DNA of 64,000 nucleotides from contig NW_002476431.1 in the NCBI RefSeq assembly GCF_000189635.1, positions 124,001 through 188,000 on the forward strand, given 5' to 3'. The translations under genes and the position numbers were made by a program. Below, in pieces: positions 49,249-60,609 of the stretch (position 1 is the first letter of the stretch; every line of letters begins with the position of its first letter). The DNA comes from Tetrahymena thermophila SB210. Its lineage: Eukaryota; Ciliophora; Oligohymenophorea; Hymenostomatida; Tetrahymenidae. The notes beneath the pieces were generated by a model, which saw nothing but the letters and a program-made list of their open reading frames with translations, made no database searches and was not told the DNA's origin.

Positions 49249-52200
49249 ATGATTAATTCATTTAAAGTAGGAAAAATATTCTGTCTAAAATTTTCAAGAG
49301 ATAGCTATTAATTAATATTTAACATGTAAATCAATTTGTGCATTATATTAAATTTATAAAAACAATTACTATCCCTAAATTAATAAGAAATCTTTCGACA
49401 AATTTAATAATTTATACAAAAACAAAGTATCACTTTTTATTATTCCCTAAAAAAAAAAGAAAGCATTTATAGATTTGCTAAAAGTATAACAAAATCCATT
49501 TGCAAGTGATTTGTTGAATAAAAGCTTAGATGTTTCAGAATCATACCTTGCTTAATAAATGGTATTTATCTTATAAATCTAGATAGCTTGAAAGCTTATA
49601 TATTGAAGAAAAGAAGGAAATCTAAAAATGGCTATTTACGATTATTAGTATTTGCGGTTGTATACTATAAATTTTCTTTACAATATTCAATTATTACGAG
49701 CTTTAGAGTGATATACATATGTCTATCGGCATTGTATATGTAATTTTTTGGATAGCTATCTTATCAATAGGAATTCTATATCCTTTTATTGTTAAATACA
49801 GTCTGCTTATACTATGCATTACAATAACCCTATATGTCAGCCACTCCTACCTAAACGAAATTAACGAATATATTTTGAAATAAGACATGAGCGAAACTAT
49901 AACTATATTATTTATATACGGATTGGTATATACGACATATATCATTTTCATTACCATTCCCATTAATTCTTTTTCTATTAGATTCTTCTCTGTTAATTTT
50001 TCTTGTCTTTATTTCTGCTGTACAATCATAATTAAGTCTAATAGCACTCCTAATGTCTTATGGATTGGGGCTTTCATTTGTTTGATTTGCCTGAATATCA
50101 TTAGCTACTTTGAAGAGAGGTTTTCTAAAATTTAATTTGTAGAAAAATATAATAGGAAGAAATAGTTAGAAGGGTGGAAGACCCTTCTTAACGAGTCATT
50201 TCCAGTAGGTGTAGTTATTGCTAAAAAAATGAACAAATAATAAATGCTTAAAGTTATTTTTTCAAATTAGACATGTCGCGATATTTTCAACACTGAAGAT
50301 AATTCCTACATAGAAAGCTAGTTATAGAATATTTAAATGGATTACTAAAAATAAAAACAGAGTGGTGGAACAGATCATAGAATGTAATATAAATCACTTA
50401 TTTAAATTTTAATTAAATAATTTATACTTTTGCAAATAACAAAGAAATGAATGATACATTATCATATAAATTAATTAATTCATACATAATTGCGAAATTT
50501 TTAGTCTAACTTCTTATGTAATCTCCCTTTTTTGAGTAATTAGTAACCAAATGAAAAAACCCATATTAAATAAGTTACATATAAATTGAATTTGTAAGGA
50601 TAAGAAGTTAATTTTTTTAATTTTATGCATCTAAATTTATAAAATATAACAAAGTTGAGTTTGTTATCTGAAAATAAATTTAAAATGGAGTTAGTGTTAC
50701 ATTTTCTTTTTCCCAAATAATTCTGTGTAAATTTTCACATCCAATCAATTTAAATTTTCTTTAATTTTTGATTCTTTTTTTTTAATATAAATTTTGTTTT
50801 AAATAATCTTTAAAATTATAAAAATAATGAGAAAAAAAGAATCGAAAATATTAAAAGTAAATTTTAAATGTATAATAAAAAACTTTAATTTTTATCTATT
50901 CGAAATTGAAGTCAATAGAAAAATAAACTCTAATTTCAACTTTTGATATAAGAACGAAGGATAAAAATATTAAATTAAATGATATTCTTAACAAGATCTT
51001 TTTTTCACTCTTGAATCAATATTATTTAATTAAATTAATTTTCAATTTTTAATGTTTAGGGAAAATCACGTGTTTATTGGAGATTGCGCAAAGTAATGTT
51101 TATCAGATGAAATAATTCAATATTTCAATTTGAATAGATAAGAACGTAAAATGAGCATTGTTTAGCAAGGAAAACCTTATTGCTCATTTGGATACTATTT
51201 AAATGAGAAGTAAGAAAAAAGCCACTTTAATATAATAGCTAATAATATTGTATGGGAAGATGATAGCTGCTTTTTAATTATTCTAAAAGATGTCAGCTAA
51301 AAAATGATGTACGATAGGCTTTAGGAAATAGATTAATACAAGGATCAACTTTTAGCTTCAGTCACACATGAATTAAAGACTCCTTTAAATGGTATATTGG
51401 CTATTGTTTAAGCTGCTGAGCATGAAGAAGATATTGTTGAAATCAGAAAGTAATTATAGTGCATAAAGGAAAGTGGATGTATGTTAGAAATAATTTTAAA
51501 TGATATATTAGATTATTCAAGACTTTAAAAGTAAAAGCTGCGCTTAAATATAAATAAATTCGACATGGTCAACACTATTGATGATGTTATTAATATAGTG
51601 TAAATATAATTTAGTAAGCCAGATATTAAAATTATAAAAGAAATTTAAATGGAAAACACTATCATACAGTCTGATTCTAATAGATTAAAGCAAATTATTT
51701 TTAATCTGATGACTAACGCAATTAAATTCACAGAAAGAGGCGAAATTAAAATTATAGTTAAAAAATCCTCTTCAAATTGTGTATAAATTACAGTATAAGA
51801 TACTGGAGTTGGGATACCTGAAAATTTACAAAAAAAATTATTTAAATTATATGGGACTTTTGATCATAGTAATGGATCAAACAGGCATGGAGTTGGTATA
51901 ATTTTTTTTGATTAATATTAATGAAAAAACTTTAATTTACTTGCAATAATAAAAAAAAAAATAGAAATTTCCCAAAATAATTTTAATTTTCCTTAAAAAA
52001 AACAATAAAAAAGGAGAATAATATAAAAATATATTTATTTATTTATCTTTCTATTATATACTTTAATCAGAAAAATACAAATCAGGATAGATTTTAATTA
52101 GCTTTTGTTTTTGATTTGATTTCTTAAGAAATATGATAGTTGTTATTATTTAAATTAACTCTTATCTTTTAAAAAATTAGGCTTGGGGTTAGTGATAACA

Positions 52201-53685
52201 AAAAATCTAGTTGAACTACTTGGCCCTTCCAATTATATTAATCTAGAAAGCACTGTTGGTAAAGGATCTTCTTTCACTTTTGAAATATACAACAAACTGA
52301 AGTAAGAGGAAGATAGTTTAGCAGACCTTGTTGAAGAAGATGAAGGAATAGAAGAAGATTTATCAGAGAGCAAAAATATAGCTTAATGCTTAGACCCCAC
52401 AGTAAATAATGCAAACACTAACAACAACAATAATAATCATAACAATTTCAATAATTAAGATAATATTACTAATAATAACAATATCGAACAAGGATATGAA
52501 AGCTCTCCACCAACTAACACTACAAGTGTTAGCAAAAGTATTTAGCCTTTTATTTCAAGATATGAAACTGAAGGGAACAATTTCACTCAGACAGAAGGTT
52601 CACCAATGAAAACAGAGTCAGGATTTAAAAATTATGATTAAGAAAAAATTTTATTAAATAGCTACTTCCCATAAGGAATAATATCTAAAAATATTTTCTC
52701 ATAACAAAATATACAAGTGGATAAAATGAAACGTGTTTATAGAAAATCTTCAGCATAAATTTATCACACATCCTATAATACAATAAATAAAACACTTGCA
52801 TAATAACCTCCTTAATTGAACTGTGATGTGAAGAAAAGACATCGCAACTCATTTTATATACCTTAACATAAATATAAAACTAATGAAAACGATAATAATA
52901 ATAATGTTAGTGACTAATGCATTATCTTCAACACACCTCAATTCAAAAAAAATTCTTAAAATACTGAATCAACTTAAATATTCACATCTTTAACTCCCTC
53001 TAATACTGATGAAAAATATGAAAATAACCAAAATCAAGTCAATTTAAAAGAATAGTTTAGCAGCCCTTCTCCTTCTCCGTAAAGAATATATACTAACTCA
53101 GTGATGAATAAGAAATTTAAAGTAAGTAAGAGTTTTTAAGAAGTATCTCCTACACCAAGTATTACATTATATAGAAATAAATTGAGTCAAAAATGCTCTT
53201 TTGATATCGATAGTATAACAATACCTTCTAAATCTCATTCTGAAGTAAATGTATTTGATATCATCTTTAAGAAAAGAACTAAGATTTTAATTGTAGATGA
53301 TACCTATCTTAATATAACAGCCCTTAGGCTAATATTAGGAAAGTGTTAAAACTTAGTTATTGAAGAAGCTTTTCATGGTTAATAAGCAATTGAAAAAATA
53401 GAAGAGAGCTAAAAATAAAACGACCCCTTCTAACTTGTTTTTATGGATATGAATATGCCAATAATGGATGGAGTTTAAGCTATTATTATTATCCGTTAAA
53501 AAATAAAAGAAGGTTTACTCTCTGACCTTAAAATTGCAGTTTGTTCTGCATTTGGAGATTTGCAAAGTAAAATGAAGTGCATAAAAGCTGGTGCTGATTT
53601 ACATATAGAAAAACCTATAAATAAATATGAAATGGAATAGCAATTACTGTAAATATATAATATCTAATTAGAGTCTCACTCTTGA
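49249..53685 (+). CDS. Membrane hybrid histidine kinase with receiver domain
   Basis: Best start is ATG 49249, with introns 49427-49472 and 49562-49613 restoring frame (the alternative ATG at 49530 is less good). Several hydrophobic segments follow (KWLFTIISICGCILQIFF, IVYVIFWIAILSIGILYPF, ITILFIYGLVYTTYIIF, VLWIGAFICLICLNIISYF), then a PAS-like region (LLNESFPVGVVIAKKMNKQQ). A 676-nt intron (50384-51059) precedes the kinase core: H-box SVTHELKTPLNGILAIV with His, N-box IIFNLMTNAIKFTERG, G1 DTGVGIPENL and, after intron 51896-52180, G2 GLGLVITKNLVELLG. A 300-residue Asn/Ser-rich linker leads to a receiver: TKILIVDDTYLNITALRLI, phosphoacceptor FMDMNMPIMDGVQA, and ADLHIEKPI with the Lys. TGA at 53683. 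It is a complete phosphorelay sensor; the signal is unknown. Confidence 0.88.
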
Positions 53686-53894
53686 TTATATCTATTTTTA
53701 TAATTAAAATAATAAATAATCCTTTAACTTATTAAGTATCTTATAAGATTTGAAAATTAAATTAGCTAATTAACAAAATAATTAATAAGAAAAAAATTAA
53801 TTAAAATATATTAATCCAATTTTTTATTTTAAATTTTTATATTTTTATAATCAAAATCAATATGTTTATGAGGTAAATTTCAATTATTTTTTTC

Positions 53895-53926
53895 TTCTTC
53901 TTTCTTTCTTTCTTTCTTTCTTTCTG
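53895..53926. repeat. (CTTT)n microsatellite
   Basis: A pyrimidine tract TTCTTCTTCTTTCTTT with seven or so CTTT units ends at TCTGG, about 210 bp after the histidine-kinase stop. Confidence 0.85.
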
Positions 53927-54540
53927 GTTTTAAATAATAAAATTTTAAATTATTTTATTTATAAACTTAAAATTAATTCTAGAATTTAAGTTGCTTACAA
54001 TATTATATAAATAGATAACTTTTTTCAAAATCATAAATTAAAAAATTTTTTTTAGATTAGATTTTAAATTAAAATTAATATTTGTTAAATTTATATTGAA
54101 ATAGCTTTTTTAACATTATTTAAAATTATATTAAATTAAAAAGCATTTTTTGTTTCTACTTTGATTTCATCATATTAATAAATTTATTCATTTTATCTAA
54201 TTTCTTATACGAAAAAATTAATTATTATTCATGCTAATTTCTTAGAAAAATAAGTTAGAAAAAAATTTAGTATAAACATCTAAAACATGAAAGTTATTAA
54301 TTAATTTCTTTTGCATCTTAAACAGAAATTTTAATTAATAATAAATGTTAGGATGCTTATTTTTCTTATTATTAAAAGATCATTATTTTTCGAATTATTA
54401 ATTTAATAAAGTTGAGTATCGAAGGAAGGTATTGGGGAAAATAAAAAACTTAATTTGAAATTTAAAAAAAAAATAAAGGGGAAAATTTGTATAATTAATT
54501 AATTTCTAAATAAAATAAAATACGAATAGCAAGCAAGAAA

Positions 54541-54970
54541 ATGTTCAGACTATTCTTATATTAAACACTTATTTTGCCTGAAAATACAATCCATACGGCC
54601 CATTTTTTTACATCTCCTCCACATATAACACTCAAGTTTTTAAGAAAATGATTATTTGATGTCTCCGCCTTAATAGATAAAAAGTTTTTAAATTCTCGAA
54701 TTAAGGAGCCTCATGACAAAAGACACAAATAATTACCATATTCGTGGATAAATAGAAGGGATTGTATAGAAAGGTAACTTAAGAAAAAATTTGTAAATAA
54801 AACATTAGAGACATCCCGCCGTCTCTTAAATATGCTAAAGAACTCGTTATTTCCAAGGCATTGGATTTGTCAAAAAATATACTACTGAACATAATCATTA
54901 ATATAATGAATATTTTAAATATCTCTCTATTTAAATTCTTGCTTGAATAAAAGCTCTCTTTCCTCTAGGT
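54541..54970 (+). other. Doubtful two- or three-exon small gene or remnant
   Basis: ATG at 54541 gives MFRLFLYQTLILPENTIHTA and HFFTSPPHITLKF before an in-frame TGA. A candidate 49-nt intron could bypass it and lead to ILELRSLMTKDTNNYHIRGQ, and a clear GTAACTTAAG...ACATTAG pair near 54,775-54,809 could splice to ETSRRLLNMLKNSLFPRHW. In another frame the same junction gives RDCIERDIPPSLKYAKELV, continuing ISKALDLSKN. The local composition is clearly richer in G/C than its surroundings. The two competing readings prevent a firm call; it may be a small mitochondrial-type gene or a decayed copy. Confidence 0.3.
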
Positions 54971-55215
54971 ACTTAAAATATAGAAATAGACTAGACAATA
55001 AAATCGCATCATCATATTAGCTCTCTCTCAATAAATAAAATCAAACAACATTAAAAAAAAATCTCTCTAAAAATATAAATAAAATAAAATAAAACAAATA
55101 AAAATAAACTATAAAAACAATAGATAAAAATAGAAGAAAAAAAAAATCTCTCGAAGAATAGAAAAAAATAGAATAAAAATAAAATAAAAATTAAACCCAA
55201 ACAAAATCTCTCAAA
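54921..55215. repeat. A-rich zone with recurring (A)TCTCTC words
   Basis: CTCTC words occur at about 54923, 54954, 55021, 55063, 55148 and 55208, separated by purely A/T tracts built of AATAAA-like units. The spacing (30-85 bp) is irregular; this looks like degenerate low-complexity DNA. Confidence 0.45.
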
Positions 55216-58083
55216 ATATAAATAACATAAACAAAAGCAAAAGCGAGAAGAAAATACACAAATATCTTATTAAGAGAGGTTATGCTGCAAAAAATTTAGA
55301 AATAAATACAAATATTTAATTTGAGAAGAAGAAATATTACTGCTTACTTTCACTTTTTCATTACAGAGAATCTTAACTATCTTTAATAGAGTAAATATTT
55401 GATTAAATTTATTTAGTATCTTAAAAAGCACCCATTTTAACTACTTTTAATCCAATTAAATGTAGGAAATATTTTACATTTACATAAAATTAAAATAAAT
55501 AAGAAAGATATTTAATTAAAACAAATAACTAATAATTTTATTTTGTAAATTTAAATTTACGCATATTAAATTTTTTTCTTTTTAAAATAAACTAAAAATT
55601 TTATAGAAAATTTAATAATAAAAAGCAATTTTACTGAATAAAATTTAATAATATTTTTAATATTTTCAATAGATAGAAATATTAAAAGAGTTATTTCTAA
55701 TATTTTAGAAATATTAACAGTTGAAAATTGTCAATAATTTTTAATAAGAATCTTATTTTTTTGAAATAAAATTTATTTATATAAATAATATTTAAATTTA
55801 ATTTCTTAGAGGATGATAATTATTTTTGAATTCAAGAAGTTAATATTAAAAATTATAAAGTATTTTTTAATAATAATGATCGATGACTATTTCTTTTTTA
55901 TTTTAGAAAGGAAGAAAATTGTTAAGATTTATTCCTAATTTTCTTATTTAGTTATTTAGAAATAAAAACTAATTATAATTTTATTAGTTTCATTTTAAAT
56001 ATAATATGAGAAAGATAGATAGATTTTTTTAAGTTACAGAAAAAAAAAAATTTAAAATAATTATTATTAATTTTATTTTTATTAGTTTAATTAGGGATAA
56101 TAATAGTTCAAAATTTGCTTAGAAGAAAAAGATAACAGAATTGGATAGAGAGCTTAATTAATTTAATAAAAATTAATACTAATATTTATAATAACTAATT
56201 TGCTATGAATCTATCTATCTATTAATTAAAAATATAATAACCACCAGAAAATTGCGCTAACTTGATAATAATTAATTTCTTATTCTTTAAGAGGAGATGA
56301 AAATCTAAAATTCTTTAATAATAATTAACTTCTTTCAAAATTTCCAATATTTTAGATATGCAAAGAATATAGCTTACTTGCCAATAAATCTTAATGATTT
56401 TAAAATGAAATAATTTCGAAGTTTTTAATGTTTCCAAGAATAGTTTTTATTTTCATATGAATTGATTTAAAAATCTTTCATAAAAGTGATGTTAGGTTAT
56501 TACCGCATTTAAATGCAAACTACTACTACTACTTCATCCTTAAAAAGTTATTATAACTTATTTAAGATTTCCTAACTAACTTTCCTAGATATGAAATTAA
56601 TAGTTTTAAAATTAGAAGAAAGAGCATTAATGTTATAGCTTAAAGCTTGGATTTTTCACTATATTTTTACTAGCTTTTGTTAGAAAGTTTAGTATCAAAA
56701 ATAACAAAATTTTATTTATTTATTAACAAATTTTATTTAAGCTAAAGTATAATTTACTTAGAATTAAGAGTAAAATATCTGAATGTTAATGGCTTCAATA
56801 CACAAACTCCCATTTCACCATCCTTTACATTCAGAATATTTTTTCTTATTTTCTAAGAAGTTTTTTATGGAATTATAACTTTAAAGCTTAAAATATTTTA
56901 ATAAAGGTAGATTATATTTATATTAATAAACTCAATCATTCTTTTCTCCAAAATATTTAAACAATAACACAAATACTCTAAAAATATAACTTGATAGATT
57001 CTCTTTTACTGATAAAAAAATAAAATTAAATATATTAAAATAAAATAAATCATCTAAATATAACAAATAATAAATAAAAACAAATACATTAAAAAAAAGA
57101 AAGAATTAAAATAAATAAATAACAACATAAATAAAACAAAAAGATTTTTCAAGATAAATAAACTAATAATAAATAAAAAACTGTAGAAAACATAAAATAA
57201 ATATAAATTAAAATGAATAATTTTAAAAATAAAAGAAATTAAATACAATTTAATCCATCCTAGGATATATTTTTGATTTTTGATTAAATAAATAGATAGA
57301 TTAAATTTAAATTATTCATATTATATATAGATAAAAAGAATAAAATTACAATTTCCAAAAATAAAGCTAAATAATAATTTATTATTTCCCAACAAGAAAG
57401 AATATTAAATTTGTTTATGTATAAAGTTGGCTGTTTATATCTTTGTTGTTGTAAACTTTAAAAAATTTAAAAGATATAAAAAAGACTTAAATTAATTAAA
57501 ATATAAAAATAGAAATTAATTTTGAATTAATTTGAAACAAAAAATATAATAAAGATTTGAACAATCTGAAAGATATTTTGAGAAAACATAAGAATATGCA
57601 TGCATGCTAAAGATTAATAGAAAATAAGATATAAAAATTAATAATTGTATTATAGTATTGCATTTTTCAGAATTTTTATCGATATATATATATTAATATG
57701 TTTATGTTAAATTGGAGAAACGTTAGGCATATATAGAATGTTACTTATTTACTTACTTACTACAACTATTACTAAATAGTTATTTAACTCTTTGCTTAGT
57801 TGTGAATTTAAAAGCTCGATTTTATTTATTCTTGAATTTTTATAGGTAATTATTATTATCGTATTTCTTGTTTACTTACTTTTATGCTTTTTACTTACAA
57901 TTAGTATTCCAACTTATAAGTTTTACTTTAATTTTTTTATTGGATATTAAGCCTTATTTTTTCAACGAATAAAATTTTTAAAGAGAGTATGTATTTGTTG
58001 TAATTATTATTTTTGCTTTATATATACTAAATGGGGATTAGTTAAGTTTTTGAGTACAAAAATTAATAGTTGTTTCATATTAT

Positions 58084-59592
58084 TCACTAAGCATTTGATT
58101 ATGGTTAGAAATTCATTAGGTATTACTAAAATAGTTGGTTGTTCATCTTAGGTTAGATTTAGTTTACTTACTAGGCATGTAGAAACTATTAATAAAGCAT
58201 TTTTTATTATTCTTATTGCATTAAAAGTTCGTATTATTATTATTAGTAAGCAAGTTATTGAGGATTTAATGCATTCACCTATAAACTACTCAAATCTGAT
58301 GCGATCCCTCCGCTTTAGTTGGGCTTTTTCTTCTTTTTATTTTTTGGTTCTTCACTATCAGCTTCTAAAATACCTGAAGTGGATCCACTGTTATTTAAAT
58401 TAGATGCAGGATAATTTTTACTTAATTGCTAGGACTGAGATTATTGAATAGTATTGCTTGAATTTCCTTTACTCTTCAATTTAGATTAGGTTAAAGTGGA
58501 CTATTATGAGCCCTTTTTCTCTTCATTTGCATTATTACCCATTGGAAGACGAATTATATTACTTTAAGCACTATTATTTGAAGCTGAGCCAAATGTGGAG
58601 GAAACACCATTAGTTGCATTTTTAGAATTTTATACACTTGATTGCAAATTATTTGTATTTAAATTACTTAAATTTTATAATCCGTTGCTGAGATTGCTAG
58701 AGTTTTAAAGGTTTGAGTTAATATTTAAGACACTAGTTCCTGTTGATATATGTAAATTAGAGCCTTGTAGATCTATCATATCTCTCGATCTTTTCAATTT
58801 ATCTTGTTTTTTATCGTGCAAAAATTTGACCCAGTCAAGTTATTCAAACTCTAATTCAGATTCTTCCTAATTGGTCTTGAGAGAATCAACTACGGAATCC
58901 ACATATTATTCAACTTGCTAAGATCTAATTCCTTTAGCATCAAAATATAAAGCAAGACTAGATATGATTTATTAATACGCTTTCCTCTCTCTTAAAAGCT
59001 TTTGCCTCGTAGAAACAACTAAATATTCAAGCTTGTTGACATATTCCAAAAGCTCTTAATTAACAGTGACCTTCTAACTGAGAGGGGTGTCATCGGTATT
59101 TTTACCCGTTAATTATTGAGAGGCTGAAGATGATTATAAATTGGCTGCATTAGAAGTTGATATACCTTAGGTTAATTACCCTGTCGCATTTGATGTTACA
59201 TTGTTAGATGAAGTTTGTGCTAATTGGGAGCTATTTACGCTTGCAGAAGGAGTATTTCCTGTGTTTGCACTACCTATAGTGATAGCTGTTGTATTTGTAT
59301 TTGCGGTGCTTGTAGAACCTCCTTAACCAATACTACCTTCTTGTTGTTGTTGTGATTAAGGACGCTTCTTTCCGCTTCGTTTCAACCTGTTTTTATCATC
59401 CTAAGATTAGTCCATTGCTTATTACTTTTATAGTTCTTTATCTATTTATTTATATTTTAATTCTTCCTGTTCTTCTTCGTTACAAAATTCTTGACTTCTC
59501 TCTCTGATCACGCTAAATTTTTATCTTTAATCTGTCTTATTTTTTTTCTTTTCTTTGCTTGGCTTATTTATTTGTTTCCTTATTTTTCCTTG
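58084..59592 (-). CDS. Q/N/S-rich protein with central coiled coil, 5' exon unresolved
   Basis: The frame is open from a likely acceptor (ACGAATAG, exon from 59592) to TGA at 58084-58086. It starts QGKIRKQINKPSKEKKKNKT and has a Glu-rich stretch FCNEEEQEELKYKQIDKEL. A Ser/Thr/Asn/Gly-rich segment follows, then a helical core: KVTVNQELLEYVNKLEYLVV, RQKLLRERKAYQQIISSLAL and ELEFEQLDWVKFLHDKKQDK. The rest is Ser/Asn-rich with a basic NKKKKKPNQSGG and a Gln-rich end (YQQQQYELLMQQEQQKM). No upstream ATG is in frame, so the start exon lies further upstream. One possibility is ATG 60050 with an intron 59717-59593, but that exon is suspiciously hydrophobic. No family is recognised; the look is of a transcription cofactor or RNA-granule protein. 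Confidence 0.6.
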
Positions 59593-60609
59593 CTATTCGT
59601 AAAATTTCAAAGAGTAAAAAAACACTATGAGTTTAAATAAATTTTTCTTTTATATATATGATGGGGCATTTGTTAGTTCTATTATCAATCAATAACTATC
59701 AACTACAAAAGTGTTACCAGAGCAAGTAAGATTGAACTAATTTGTGAGAATTCAAGATATTTATGACATTTTAAAATAAAAAATGGCACAACAAAATAAA
59801 ATAAACTGAATTTTATTCTAAAAATAAACCAAATAGATAGCTTAAAAAATATCTTTTAGCTCTCTTAGATTTTAACAGTCACAGAAGATGAAAGTAGACT
59901 AAACCACAAAAATTAGTAACGCAATAAATAAAATTACTGAAATACAATAACAGTTTTTATTAACAGTTAGAGAGCATAACTATGTTAAAAAATACGAAAT
60001 ATTACAATAGCATAGGTAACAATTTAAAGAGTTTTATTATAAACAAACATCTGAAATATCCAAACTAGCTGTAAACTTTTGGATTGTTTATAAATTAGAC
60101 AACCTATATTTAAGATATATAAGTATTATTATTAAAAAATAAAAGTCGCTAAAAAAGAAGTTTTTTATTAAAAATTATATGATGATATTCAATTAATTAA
60201 TCTTTGATTAGCTTAATATCTTAATGTATTAACTTAAAAACTTTTTATTATTTTATCAATATATTTTAAATATTAAATCTCCGTTTTATTTTCGAAATTA
60301 AATAAAATTATTTTTTATAAATTAAATAAATCAAAATTTAGTTTTTTTATTAAAATTATATAAATAATAAAAAGAATTTTTACATTAAAAATGAAAAATA
60401 ATTTTTCAAAAAATATCAAACAAAAATTAATATAAAAACATGTTTAAACAATATTCTTTTAGCAAAAGTACATTTAATTTTTTTACAAAGCCCAGAATTA
60501 AAAGAATTATAAAAAATTCTGACTTATTTACAATAATAAGCTATCTAAATATAAATATCAAAAAAGCCAACTTAATTGCTCTTTTAAGTATTAATCTATT
60601 AAGAAACAC
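59593..60609. other. Region between Q/N-rich and CHORD genes
   Basis: About 1 kb of AT-rich sequence that should hold the promoter and probably the missing 5' exon of the Q/N-rich gene. A minus-strand frame open from ATG 60050 to 59718 is possible but unconvincing. Nothing else supported. Confidence 0.4.

Larger units (their letters stand above)
53686..58083. other. Gene-poor 4.4-kb region
   Basis: The largest spacer in the window. It holds a CTTT microsatellite, one doubtful small gene near 54.5 kb, an A-rich zone with recurring CTCTC words (54.9-55.2 kb), and otherwise AT-rich DNA rich in TGA in all frames. No tRNA, rRNA or transposase seen. Confidence 0.5.

Noticed and set aside
49562-49586. 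A Paramecium-like 25-nt intron in the histidine-kinase gene
   Set aside because: A 52-nt intron (49562-49613) with the same donor also restores frame and fits the size of other introns here.
59718-60050. Hydrophobic 111-codon exon as the certain start of the Q/N-rich protein
   Set aside because: It is open and in phase, but its Phe/Ile/Leu-rich composition is what AT-rich noncoding DNA gives when only TGA is a stop; left as a possibility.
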